NCBI GenBank assembly: GCA_023701385.1
Contig: JAMPXC010000019.1
Location: 1-57,532 of the forward strand
Direction: 5' to 3'
DNA from: Pseudobdellovibrio sp.
GTDB lineage: Bacteria > Bdellovibrionota > Bdellovibrionia > Bdellovibrionales > Bdellovibrionaceae
DNA: 57,532 nt
Below the pieces are notes generated by a model. The model worked only from the letters and a program-made list of their open reading frames with translations. It was not told the DNA's origin and did no database searches. Every line of letters starts with the position of its first letter. The stretch's first letter is position 1. Positions 35,637-42,846 of the stretch are shown piece after piece. The translations under genes were made by a program, and so were the position numbers.

Positions 35637-36698
35637 ATGTCTAATGACTCTAGCGCAACTACAGTTCTTCCGAGTTCACAAAATCAAACACAAATGAGTT
35701 GGAATCAAAACCAAACTCAAAAAGTGATCGAAAACAGATCAATCATCTACAAATCGGACGTTATGGGCCAAATGATGAAAATGATCGACCGTGTGGCTCC
35801 TTCACAAGCTAACATCCTTGTTCTTGGTGAATCTGGAACTGGTAAAGAGTTAATCGCTCGCGCTGTTCATGAAAAATCAAACCGTAGAACTAAACCATTC
35901 GTTGCGATCAACTGCGGTGCTTTACGTGAAACATTATTAGAATCTGAGTTATTCGGTCACGAAAAAGGTTCTTTCACGGGTGCTTACAATAAAAAGATCG
36001 GTTTAGCTGAAGTTGCTAACGGCGGAACATTATTCTTAGACGAAATCGGTGAGTTACCTCTTGCGATCCAAGCTAAACTTTTACGTTTTATCCAAGAAGG
36101 CGAAATCTTCCGCGTTGGTGGTAAAGAGCCAATCAAAGTTGATATCCGTTTAATCTGTGCAACTAACCGTGAGTTAGACCAAGAAGTTGTCCGTGGTAAC
36201 TTCCGTGAAGACTTATTCTATCGTATTAACACGATCGTAGTTGCAGCTCCTCCTTTACGTCGTCGTAAAGAAGATATTCCAGTTCTTATTCAATATTTCT
36301 TATCACAAGGTCACTCGTACCTTAACCGTGGTAAAACAATTGATGAAGAAGCTTTAAAATTATTAGTAAAATACGAATGGCCAGGTAACATCCGTGAATT
36401 ACAAAACGTTTGTGAACGTTTACAGATTTTATCTGAAGGCCACATGATCATGACGAACGATCTTCCTGACTTCATCCGTAATCCTGAAGTTAAAGAAGAA
36501 GGTCTTGAGTTTGATCCTTCAATGCCACTTTATGAATTAGAAAAACGTTATATCATCAAAGCTCTTGCTCACTACGGTGGAAACAAAACACAAGCGGCGC
36601 AAGGTTTAGGTATCACGATTAAGACTCTTTACAACAAACTTCATGAGTACGGTGAGTTCGAAAAATACGCTGTACACACGAAGCCTGCTAAAGATTAG
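35637..36698 (+). CDS. Sigma54-dependent transcriptional activator (AAA+ plus Fis-type HTH, no receiver)
   Basis: The protein has 353 residues. An N-terminal Gln/Asn-rich stretch (about 1-32) replaces a receiver domain. The sigma54 AAA+ domain has Walker A GESGTGKE, a GSFTGA loop near residue 116, Walker B LFLDEIGEL and an R-finger region in NFREDLFYRIN. The C-terminal HTH has GGNKTQAAQGLGITIKTLYNKL. This is a free-standing activator of sigma54 promoters, with input unknown. Target promoters cannot be read here. Confidence 0.92.
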   Translation: MSNDSSATTVLPSSQNQTQMSWNQNQTQKVIENRSIIYKSDVMGQMMKMIDRVAPSQANILVLGESGTGKELIARAVHEKSNRRTKPFVAINCGALRETLLESELFGHEKGSFTGAYNKKIGLAEVANGGTLFLDEIGELPLAIQAKLLRFIQEGEIFRVGGKEPIKVDIRLICATNRELDQEVVRGNFREDLFYRINTIVVAAPPLRRRKEDIPVLIQYFLSQGHSYLNRGKTIDEEALKLLVKYEWPGNIRELQNVCERLQILSEGHMIMTNDLPDFIRNPEVKEEGLEFDPSMPLYELEKRYIIKALAHYGGNKTQAAQGLGITIKTLYNKLHEYGEFEKYAVHTKPAKD

Positions 36699-36850
36699 TT
36701 AGTGGCGTCTTGCCGTGAAGGCGGAGCCGTAACATTATATAGAGCACGTGCGAAAACCACCGAATGTAGTACGTTAGTTGGTCGGTGTTGAACGAACTTG
36801 AATCATGACACGTTGGCGGAACAGGTTCGTTTTATTTTACGATTTTTACA

Positions 36851-36873
36851 TATAGGGACTAAGCGTCCCTATA
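36851..36873 (-). terminator. Hairpin at the end of the minus-strand kinase gene
   Basis: TATAGGGAC (36851-36859) and GTCCCTATA (36865-36873) form a perfect 9-bp stem. The minus strand reads into a T-rich stretch further on. It lies between the convergent sigma54 activator and kinase genes and may stop either. Confidence 0.5.
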
Positions 36874-36879
36874 ACCCTT

Positions 36880-38481
36880 CTAAATGGGAAGGCTCACCGT
36901 AAAGGTTGAGCCTTTTCCTATTTCACTCTCTACAGTGATTGTTCCGCCATGGGCATTAATAATTTCTTTTGAAATATAAAGACCTAATCCTAAACCATCA
37001 TAATTTTTTATCGAAGCGGCGCGTTCAAAGCGCTGAAATATTTTTTCACGGTCTTCTTCTAAAATGCCGGGCCCTTTATCAGTTACTTTTAAAAAAGCTT
37101 TATCGTGAGTGTTATCTACTGTGACTTCGATGGGTTTTCCGGCGCCGTATTTCATCGCATTACTTAATAGGCACGCAAAAACCTGCTCAATGCGGTTGTA
37201 ATCCCAAACTCCATTGACCGGTCCATCTTTGTTGATAATTAAAGAACATTGTTTTCTTGCAAGCTCATCGAATTTTTCATCACGCACTTGAGAAACAAGT
37301 TCGACTAAATTCATCGGTTCGCGGTTTAAAATTAAACGTCCTGCTGAAATGCGGGTGACATCTAACAGATCATCGGTCAGTTGAATCAGCCGGTTAATTT
37401 CGCGATCGGTGAAATCTAAAGCTTTAAGTAAATTTTTAGCTTTCGGAAGTAAATCCGGCTGAATTTTTCGAGCCTCACGTTTGAACCAATCAAGATACAT
37501 CTTAAGTGGTGTGAGCGGTGTACGAAGTTCATGCGAAGCCATGGCTAAAAAATCATCGCGGGATTGCACTGATTTTTCTGCCTCAATACGTTCGTGATGT
37601 TCGTGCTCTAATAAACGATCACGCTCAGCTTCGGCGCGAAGCTGTAAAGTGATATCGCGGTAATTCCACACCCGGCCAATAATTTCTCCGTTTAAAATTT
37701 GTGGATTAGAAACGCGTTCAATAATTCGTCCGTCTTTTAGTTTTAAAAGATCCGCACTTTTTTGGGCGGGATTTGCATAGATCGCTTCTGTGCGTTGAAT
37801 AACTTCGTCGGGATTTAGCATAAGCGCAGAAGCTATTTTTAAAGCACGATGACCATCAGAAGCTTCGTAAGTGTTTGCCATGCCTTCGGGCCACATTTGT
37901 AAAAAAGTTTTATTGCACTGAATAACACGGCGGTTGAGATCCATAACCATCACGCCATCGGCTGTTGATTCTAATGTCGCCTCAAGCAGTGATAGTGTTT
38001 TTTGGATTTCAGCAGTTCTTTCCTGAACTTTTTGTTCTAACAAATCGCGGGCTTCGCGCAATTCCACTTCCATTCGCTTACGTTCAGTGATGTCGCGGGC
38101 AATGAGAGTAGCACTCACAACGCGGCCATCGATAATCACCGGGGCAATTCTCGAATGATACCAATTGGAGCCCTGTCCACTGTCGCGGCTTAAAATTTCG
38201 TATTCAGTGGCAACACCTTCTTGAAAAATTTTTTTCAATGCTTTTTTTAAAATCGCGGCTTGATCTGGCGGAACAAAATCCACAGCATTTCGGCCGATCA
38301 CTTCGTTTGTCGCCATTGAAGAGACCGAGCGGTTGATAAATTGAATTTTTTCATCTGGCCCAATACTGATGATAATATCAGGTGCCGTTTCAGCTAATTG
38401 ACGCCATTTGGATTCGGACTCACGTAAAGCCTGTTCTGCGTTTTTAACGTTAGACTTGCGGGAGATTTCAGGTTCCATCAT
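36880..38481 (-). CDS. Cytosolic PAS-PAS sensor histidine kinase
   Basis: This 533-residue protein has no transmembrane helix. A first PAS domain (about 20-130, WRQLAETAPDIIISIGPDEKIQF) is followed by a coiled coil (LEQKVQERTAEIQKTLSLL), a second PAS (about 165-285, STADGVMVMDLNRRVIQCN), HisKA with ASHELRTPLTPLKM near residue 316, and HATPase (NAMKYG, DKGPGI, GLGLGLYISKEI). The start overlaps the stop of the receiver gene upstream (ATGA), so they act as a pair. The kinase core is close in sequence to that at 32262-33911. Confidence 0.92.
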   Translation of the reverse strand: MMEPEISRKSNVKNAEQALRESESKWRQLAETAPDIIISIGPDEKIQFINRSVSSMATNEVIGRNAVDFVPPDQAAILKKALKKIFQEGVATEYEILSRDSGQGSNWYHSRIAPVIIDGRVVSATLIARDITERKRMEVELREARDLLEQKVQERTAEIQKTLSLLEATLESTADGVMVMDLNRRVIQCNKTFLQMWPEGMANTYEASDGHRALKIASALMLNPDEVIQRTEAIYANPAQKSADLLKLKDGRIIERVSNPQILNGEIIGRVWNYRDITLQLRAEAERDRLLEHEHHERIEAEKSVQSRDDFLAMASHELRTPLTPLKMYLDWFKREARKIQPDLLPKAKNLLKALDFTDREINRLIQLTDDLLDVTRISAGRLILNREPMNLVELVSQVRDEKFDELARKQCSLIINKDGPVNGVWDYNRIEQVFACLLSNAMKYGAGKPIEVTVDNTHDKAFLKVTDKGPGILEEDREKIFQRFERAASIKNYDGLGLGLYISKEIINAHGGTITVESEIGKGSTFTVSLPI

Positions 38482-38951
38482 TGCAGTTTTTCGCTCGGAC
38501 AGTGATGGCGAACAAGGTCTAAAAGCAGATCAATGCGAATTGGTTTTTTTAAAACACCGTAGAAATTTTCTTTCGAAGAAATTTGCTCTGCAAAAGCTGT
38601 CACCGCTAACAATGGAATATTTTGATAGCGAGAATTTTTTTTCGCTTCTTCTGAAAATGTCCATCCATCCATAATCGGCATCATCATGTCGAGCAAGATC
38701 ATGCACGGTTTTGGAATTTGTGAAAGCAGAGCAAAGCCTTCAGCACCATTTGAGGCGGTGACTAAGTGATAACCTTCAGCTTCGAGCATGGCTTTCATAA
38801 GCTCACGGATATCGTCATCGTCTTCGATAACCATAAGCGGGTGAATATGATGCTGGTGCAGGAGTTTTACATCTTCCGATGAGAGCTGATCCATCAAGTG
38901 AAGATGCTGCAATTGTTGTGCAGAGGGTAGGTAAATTTGCGAATGGGGCAA
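38478..38951 (-). CDS. Response regulator receiver protein
   Basis: The protein has up to 157 residues from a TTG start. A core receiver begins near residue 39 (LMVIEDDDDIRELM), with phospho-Asp in LLDMMMPIMDGW and the Lys in VLKKPIRID. The first 38 residues are not part of the fold. The ATG near 38894 may be the true start, although no ribosome site supports either. It overlaps the kinase by four bases. Confidence 0.8.
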   Translation of the reverse strand: MPHSQIYLPSAQQLQHLHLMDQLSSEDVKLLHQHHIHPLMVIEDDDDIRELMKAMLEAEGYHLVTASNGAEGFALLSQIPKPCMILLDMMMPIMDGWTFSEEAKKNSRYQNIPLLAVTAFAEQISSKENFYGVLKKPIRIDLLLDLVRHHCPSEKLQ

Positions 38952-38987
38952 TCTTGGAAAAGGGCGTTCTGTCGTGCCCCAGAAAAG

Positions 38988-39014
38988 AAAAAGCCCTCAA
39001 AAGGAGGGCTTTTT
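38988..39014 (-). terminator. Terminator of the H1-like gene
   Basis: AAAAAGCCCTC (38988-38998) and GAGGGCTTTTT (39004-39014) form an 11-bp stem with a five-base loop. On the minus strand it lies about 35 bases after the H1-like gene's stop. Confidence 0.85.
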
Positions 39015-39048
39015 GACTCATTTAATTTTATCAAATTAAAACTAAAAA

Positions 39049-39561
39049 CTAGATGTAACCTTCGTCATCATCGTCGTTTTCTTCTTCATCGTTAGAAGCG
39101 AAGTTATCTTCGTCTTCCATTTCTTCTTCCATATCTTCTTCAGCAGATTCGTCTTCCATATTTTCGAAATCAGAACCTTCTTCACCTTCTTCAGATTCAC
39201 CTTCTTCGTAAGATTCAGCGCCGCTCATAGCATCTTCATCATCGCCAACCATAGAGTCTAACTCTAATTCGTCGTCGAATTCAGAATCGATATCAGAAAA
39301 TGAAGTTTGTGTTGGAACTACAGCTGGAACAACTTTTTTCGCGGCAGGTTTAGCTGCTTTTTTTGGAGCCGCTTTTTTTGCTGTTACTTTTTTCGCAGCT
39401 TTTTTAGCTGGTTTAGCAGCTTTTTTCGGAGCTACTTTTTTCGCAGCTTTCTTAGCTGGTTTAGCAGCTTTTTTAGCAGGCTTCGCAGCTTTCTTTGGAG
39501 CTGCTTTTTTCGCAGCTTTTTTTACAGGTTTAGCTTTTTTAGCAGGTTTTTTCTTAGCCAT
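39049..39561 (-). CDS. Histone H1-like protein with basic repeats and acidic tail
   Basis: The protein has 170 residues. The first 80 are almost all Lys, Ala and Pro in AKPAKKAA-type repeats (histone H1/AlgR3-like, DNA-binding). A short neutral linker (PAVVPTQTSF) leads to about 75 residues dominated by Glu and Asp (EEEMEDEDNF and the like, ending DDDDEGYI). Such a sharply bipolar layout suggests DNA binding on one side and self-inhibition or partner binding on the other. It is low complexity, so homology calls would be unsafe. It has its own terminator and a near GGAG site upstream. Confidence 0.85.
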   Translation of the reverse strand: MAKKKPAKKAKPVKKAAKKAAPKKAAKPAKKAAKPAKKAAKKVAPKKAAKPAKKAAKKVTAKKAAPKKAAKPAAKKVVPAVVPTQTSFSDIDSEFDDELELDSMVGDDEDAMSGAESYEEGESEEGEEGSDFENMEDESAEEDMEEEMEDEDNFASNDEEENDDDDEGYI

Positions 39562-39610
39562 GTGAACTCTCCATTTTTGTTAACGAAAACATTCATTAGA
39601 CTAGAGAAAA

Positions 39611-39640
39611 ATAAACACCTACGCAAGAGGTAGGTGCTTG
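39611..39640 (-). terminator. Terminator of the lipoprotein gene
   Basis: CACCTAC (39616-39622) and GTAGGTG (39630-39636) form a 7-bp stem. On the minus strand it is followed by a T-rich run (TTTATTTTT). Confidence 0.75.
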
Positions 39641-39654
39641 GAACTAGATGTTAA

Positions 39655-40410
39655 TTATAGTCCGAAATGGTCCTCAAGGATGCGAGCGAACTCAGGCGGT
39701 ACCACGGTCGAGATAAAAAGGCCGGGTTGGTGGCCATTTTTCGCGTTGACGTAGGTCAAATATCCAAAAGTTCTGCTCTTATCGCTGTTTTTGATCGGAA
39801 CAGTGATGTTAATTGGTAACGGAAGTGCTGCTTTATCCGGCAATGTCATAAATAAGCCCACAGCGCTTAGACCGATATAAAGATTAATTTTAGTGTTGTT
39901 CTGAGAAGGAAAGCTTAAGGCTAAGCTCGGTAATTCATTTTGTCCGGCTGGCATAGCTGGTAATAAATCTCCATTCGGAAGACGGCCCGCTGGAACAGTG
40001 GTAATTCCTTTTAAGATATATTTAATAGGAACACGTACGGCCATTTTCATTTTGCCTGTGCCATCAAACATCGGTGTAAAAGTAATATCTGGATATTTAT
40101 TGAATGTTCCAGACGGGGTGAATACCACGCCTTGAGGCATCGGTAACATAATGACGAATTCGCCACGTGTTTTATCGATATCAAAGGCTAAAGCGCCGTT
40201 AGCACCCATGCCCAACTTATTAGATGAATCATCTACGCGGCTTTTCATATCTACAGAATCAATATTAGGAGAAACCGGAACTTCAGGTGTTTCTGTGTTT
40301 TGACCTTGCTGGCCTTGTGGAGTTTGAAGAGAAGCTAGTTCTGGGGTTGTGCCACCACAAGCAGTTAAGTAACTTACTAATAATAGTGTTGTTGTGATTT
40401 TTAGTTTCAT
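39655..40410 (-). CDS. Putative lipoprotein
   Basis: The protein has 251 residues from the ATG at 40408-40410, preceded by GAGGG. The lipobox-like YLTACGG is at about residues 13-19. A Gln/Pro-rich linker is followed by a region with GALAFDIDKTRGEFVIMLP and beta strands. It is likely a periplasmic or outer-membrane lipoprotein of unknown function. It is co-oriented with the flagellin gene but separated from it by the flagellin terminator. Confidence 0.75.
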   Translation of the reverse strand: MKLKITTTLLLVSYLTACGGTTPELASLQTPQGQQGQNTETPEVPVSPNIDSVDMKSRVDDSSNKLGMGANGALAFDIDKTRGEFVIMLPMPQGVVFTPSGTFNKYPDITFTPMFDGTGKMKMAVRVPIKYILKGITTVPAGRLPNGDLLPAMPAGQNELPSLALSFPSQNNTKINLYIGLSAVGLFMTLPDKAALPLPINITVPIKNSDKSRTFGYLTYVNAKNGHQPGLFISTVVPPEFARILEDHFGL

Positions 40411-40498
40411 AAATCCCTCGCCCGAAAGCTGATTTTGATTTGCTTTCAGCAAACCTTATTTCGGACCAAGGTCCAGTTAGCTTTAGGGATTTTTGAAC

Positions 40499-40531
40499 AA
40501 AAAAAGCCGATCGTGATGATCGGCTTTTTTT
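40499..40531 (-). terminator. Flagellin gene terminator
   Basis: AAAAAGCCGATC (40501-40512) and GATCGGCTTTTT (40518-40529) form a perfect 12-bp stem with a five-base loop. Confidence 0.9.
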
Positions 40532-40593
40532 CGTCAACAAAGTTGACATAATCCATTAATTTTCAGAATCAGCTGTATATTAATCCGTCAATA

Positions 40594-41424
40594 TTAGCCA
40601 ATTAGTTTCAATGCTAACGTAGTTGATTGGTTAGCTTGGGCTAATGTTGCAGTACCAGCTTGTAAAAGAACATTGTTACGAGCCATATCAGAAGTCGATG
40701 ACGCTACGTCGGTATCACGGATACGTGAATTGGCGGCAGCTAAGTTTTCTTCAGTGATCGCTAATGTATCTACTGTCGAAGTCATACGATTTTGTAAGGC
40801 ACCTAAGTTTGCTCTCATTGCATTTACGTTTTGTTGCGCTGTTTCGATGTTAGAGATCGAAGAGCGGGCACTGTCTTTTTTTGAAAAATCCATATCAGTT
40901 AATCCTAAGGCATCTAATGTGCCCACATTTTTAGTTGCATCAAACGCAATTTGGTCGCTCTCAGTTGAGAAGATACCAATCTGGAAATCAAACGTTGGCG
41001 TAGAACCGTCTAATAAAGACGTTGAATTCCAGCGTGTTGATTTAGCGATACGTTGAACTTCATCTTTTAACTGAGAAATCTCAGTTTGAATTAATGAACG
41101 CTCGTTATCACCAATAGTGTCAGAAGCCGCTTGGATCGCTAATTCGCGTGAACGAATTAAGATATTTGAAATCTCACCAAGACCGCCCTCTGCAGTTTGC
41201 ACTAAAGAGATCGCATCGTTTGCGTTACGTTTTGCTTGAATCGCAGATCTAATTTGACCGCGCATAGTTTCGGAAATTGCTAACCCCGCTGCATCGTCCG
41301 CGGCTTTATTAATTCTAAATCCGCTGGCAAGTTGTGCTGACGAATTCTGCATCAATCTCTGACTGTTCGTCATGTTACGTTGTGTGTTGATAGCAGCTAC
41401 GTTAGTTGAAATTCTCAATCCCAT
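40594..41424 (-). CDS. fliC: Flagellin
   Basis: The protein has 276 residues. Conserved D0/D1 ends are clear: MGLRISTNVAAINTQRNM..., LASGFRINKAADDAAGLAIS, and a C-terminus with NLAAANSRIRDTDVASSTSDMARN and ...LANQ-type closing. The central domain (about 140-190) is short, so this is a compact flagellin. The start is behind ACGGAG. A long structured leader (41425-41896) precedes it. I see no other flagellar gene in the window. Several flagellin genes may exist elsewhere. Confidence 0.96.
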   Translation of the reverse strand: MGLRISTNVAAINTQRNMTNSQRLMQNSSAQLASGFRINKAADDAAGLAISETMRGQIRSAIQAKRNANDAISLVQTAEGGLGEISNILIRSRELAIQAASDTIGDNERSLIQTEISQLKDEVQRIAKSTRWNSTSLLDGSTPTFDFQIGIFSTESDQIAFDATKNVGTLDALGLTDMDFSKKDSARSSISNIETAQQNVNAMRANLGALQNRMTSTVDTLAITEENLAAANSRIRDTDVASSTSDMARNNVLLQAGTATLAQANQSTTLALKLIG

Positions 41425-41485
41425 TATAAACTCCGTTTATAAAAATTGTTTCATTTTCTTTTCCTTCCGTGAGTTGTTTTCGTAC

Positions 41486-41511
41486 AGAACTGCGTCCGAG
41501 CAGTTCTTTTT
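41486..41511 (-). repeat. 8-bp hairpin in the flagellin leader
   Basis: AGAACTGC (41486-41493) and GCAGTTCT (41500-41507) pair perfectly with a six-base loop. It lies about 60 bases upstream of the start codon. On the plus strand it is followed by T5, so it could also act as a terminator there. Confidence 0.6.
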
Positions 41512-41818
41512 GCGCCTGAGCGTCCACTTGGACTGTTGAGGTTGGCGCGTGCCTATTTAATATTCCTTCAATTTTTGGTTCATCCTTAATTCATCCTTGA
41601 GGCCTCCTTTCAAAAGGTCTGAGAATCTCAATCGTTGTCAGTAGCTGACATGGACGAAGATCATAGAGACTTCCAGTCTCTGAGTTTGTTGCTTATCTAT
41701 TTTTTCGTCGTGCTAAGGGTGATTCTTGACAGGACGCAAGAATAGAAAATAGTTTTTTAAACATTTTTTCTATATGATTATCCCTCTGAAAGTAGTGATT
41801 TCTAAACGTCAGTCTTAG

Positions 41819-41863
41819 GACTCGACGAGGCTTATTTTCAGTCTTGGGAATGTTGGTCGAGTC
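41819..41863 (-). repeat. Inverted repeat at the end of the mpg gene
   Basis: GACTCGAC (41819-41826) and GTCGAGTC (41856-41863) are exact inverted copies about 30 bases apart. They could stop the mpg transcript or bind a protein. GTCGAGTC also occurs at 30781-30788. Confidence 0.35.
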
Positions 41864-41896
41864 ATGGAGCGTGTCACTATTATGTCGATGCCTGTG

Positions 41897-42541
41897 TTAG
41901 ACTTTCTTCGAGATGAAATAATGATCTTTGAGAGTGAAACGAAGCTCCCAGTGTTTAGCCTCTTGGGCGTAATCAATACCTATTCTTGGCGAGGCCACGA
42001 TCTCTGAATCTTTGATTTTGGCTCCGATATCCTCAATGAAAAGCGTGTCGTCCGTGAGTAACAATGAATTGTGATCACGGGTGATCTTCATCGCTTGTGC
42101 TAGTTTTCCCGGGCCCGTGGTTAAGCTCCACAGATGTTTTTTATTCTCAGGATCAAAGGCTTTAAGCTTACGTGCTTTCGCCATGACCGATAAACCTTCG
42201 CAAGGTTCAAGAGCACGAATCAACACCGCTTCAGGAATATCTTGTTTTTGCGTGACCACGTTTAAACAGTCATAAATACCGTAGATTAAGTACACGTAAC
42301 TGTGTCCACCAGGTAAGTACATCGTTTCAGTGCGTTTAGTTTTACGGTTTCCGAAGGTGTGACAACCGCGATCTGTAATACCTAAGTAAGCTTCAGTTTC
42401 GGTGATGATTCCGGATAAGCGTTTGCCGTTCACGATATGAACTAGACGTTTACCTAAAAGCTCACGGGCCACAGTTGTGGTGTCGCGCTGATAGAAAGAT
42501 TTTTTAAGCTTAGTCGATTTCAAGAAAGCGGCATTGAGCAA
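41897..42541 (-). CDS. mpg: 3-methyladenine DNA glycosylase (Mpg/AAG family)
   Basis: This 214-residue enzyme removes alkylated purines. Family motifs are visible: VARELLGKRLVHIV, ITETEAYLGITDRGCHTFGNRKT, the catalytic Glu in the first of these, MYLPGGHSYVYLIYGIYDCLNVV and TTGPGKLAQAM. The start overlaps the upstream small Cys protein by 32 bases, so a later start is possible. Confidence 0.92.
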   Translation of the reverse strand: MLNAAFLKSTKLKKSFYQRDTTTVARELLGKRLVHIVNGKRLSGIITETEAYLGITDRGCHTFGNRKTKRTETMYLPGGHSYVYLIYGIYDCLNVVTQKQDIPEAVLIRALEPCEGLSVMAKARKLKAFDPENKKHLWSLTTGPGKLAQAMKITRDHNSLLLTDDTLFIEDIGAKIKDSEIVASPRIGIDYAQEAKHWELRFTLKDHYFISKKV

Positions 42542-42770
42542 TTTTCCCGCTCAACTCGTAGGAGTGAAGAGAATTCGCACGCAGGTGGTTTGCCGTATTA
42601 AAGCCTAAGGTACAAGTTGTCGTTTCTGAGGCGAAATGGGAGCAGTCTTCGCAAGCAAAAGGGATTTTATAAGCATTAAAATCACGCGCTTGAATGACGT
42701 CTTTTTTCATAGACGGTCTAATGCGAGCTGAGGACTGTTTTAATGGGATTTTACCATTGGCTTTCGACAT
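42510..42770 (-). CDS. Small Cys-containing protein (possible zinc ribbon)
   Basis: The protein has 86 residues. The C-terminal half holds four cysteines: CEDCSHFASETTTC and, near the end, AQCRFLEI. This C-x2-C...C...C set would suit a metal site, possibly zinc or Fe-S. No family name is certain. It overlaps mpg and is probably co-transcribed with it. Confidence 0.7.
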   Translation of the reverse strand: MSKANGKIPLKQSSARIRPSMKKDVIQARDFNAYKIPFACEDCSHFASETTTCTLGFNTANHLRANSLHSYELSGKIAQCRFLEID

Positions 42771-42846
42771 AGGTTTTATATAGGACCTCGGGTTGACAAA
42801 TGCAATCTATAACTCATCCTTATTGTATGGAACAACGAGGTAAACA

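Larger units (their letters stand above)
41425..41896 (-). other. Flagellin leader and intergenic region without a gene
   Basis: 472 bases with no convincing gene. On the minus strand it holds three stems: AGAACTGC/GCAGTTCT (41486-41507), AGAGACT/AGTCTCT (41665-41681) and the far-apart GACTCGAC/GTCGAGTC (41819-41863). I could not find a clear sigma28 (TAAA-N15-GCCGATAA) or sigma54 (GG-N10-GC) site. The hairpins suggest a structured 5' leader. Confidence 0.6.

Noticed and set aside
38815-39021. Minus-strand frame overlapping the receiver gene start and the H1 gene terminator
   Set aside because: It begins inside a terminator stem and overlaps a clear receiver gene in another frame.
39307-39633. 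Plus-strand frame opposite the H1-like gene
   Set aside because: It is only Phe, Ser, Cys, Arg and Trp repeats from reading AAG/GCT repeats backwards: a shadow of a low-complexity gene.
41693-41764. 23-codon minus-strand micro-frame MFKKLFSILASCQESPLARR.. in the flagellin leader
   Set aside because: It looks a little like a lipoprotein start, but it has no ribosome site and no sign of conservation, so I do not call it.
42771-42846. Heat-shock control site (CIRCE or sigma32) before clpB
   Set aside because: No TTAGCACTC-type inverted repeat and no convincing sigma32 boxes; TTGACA is present but without a -10 at normal spacing.
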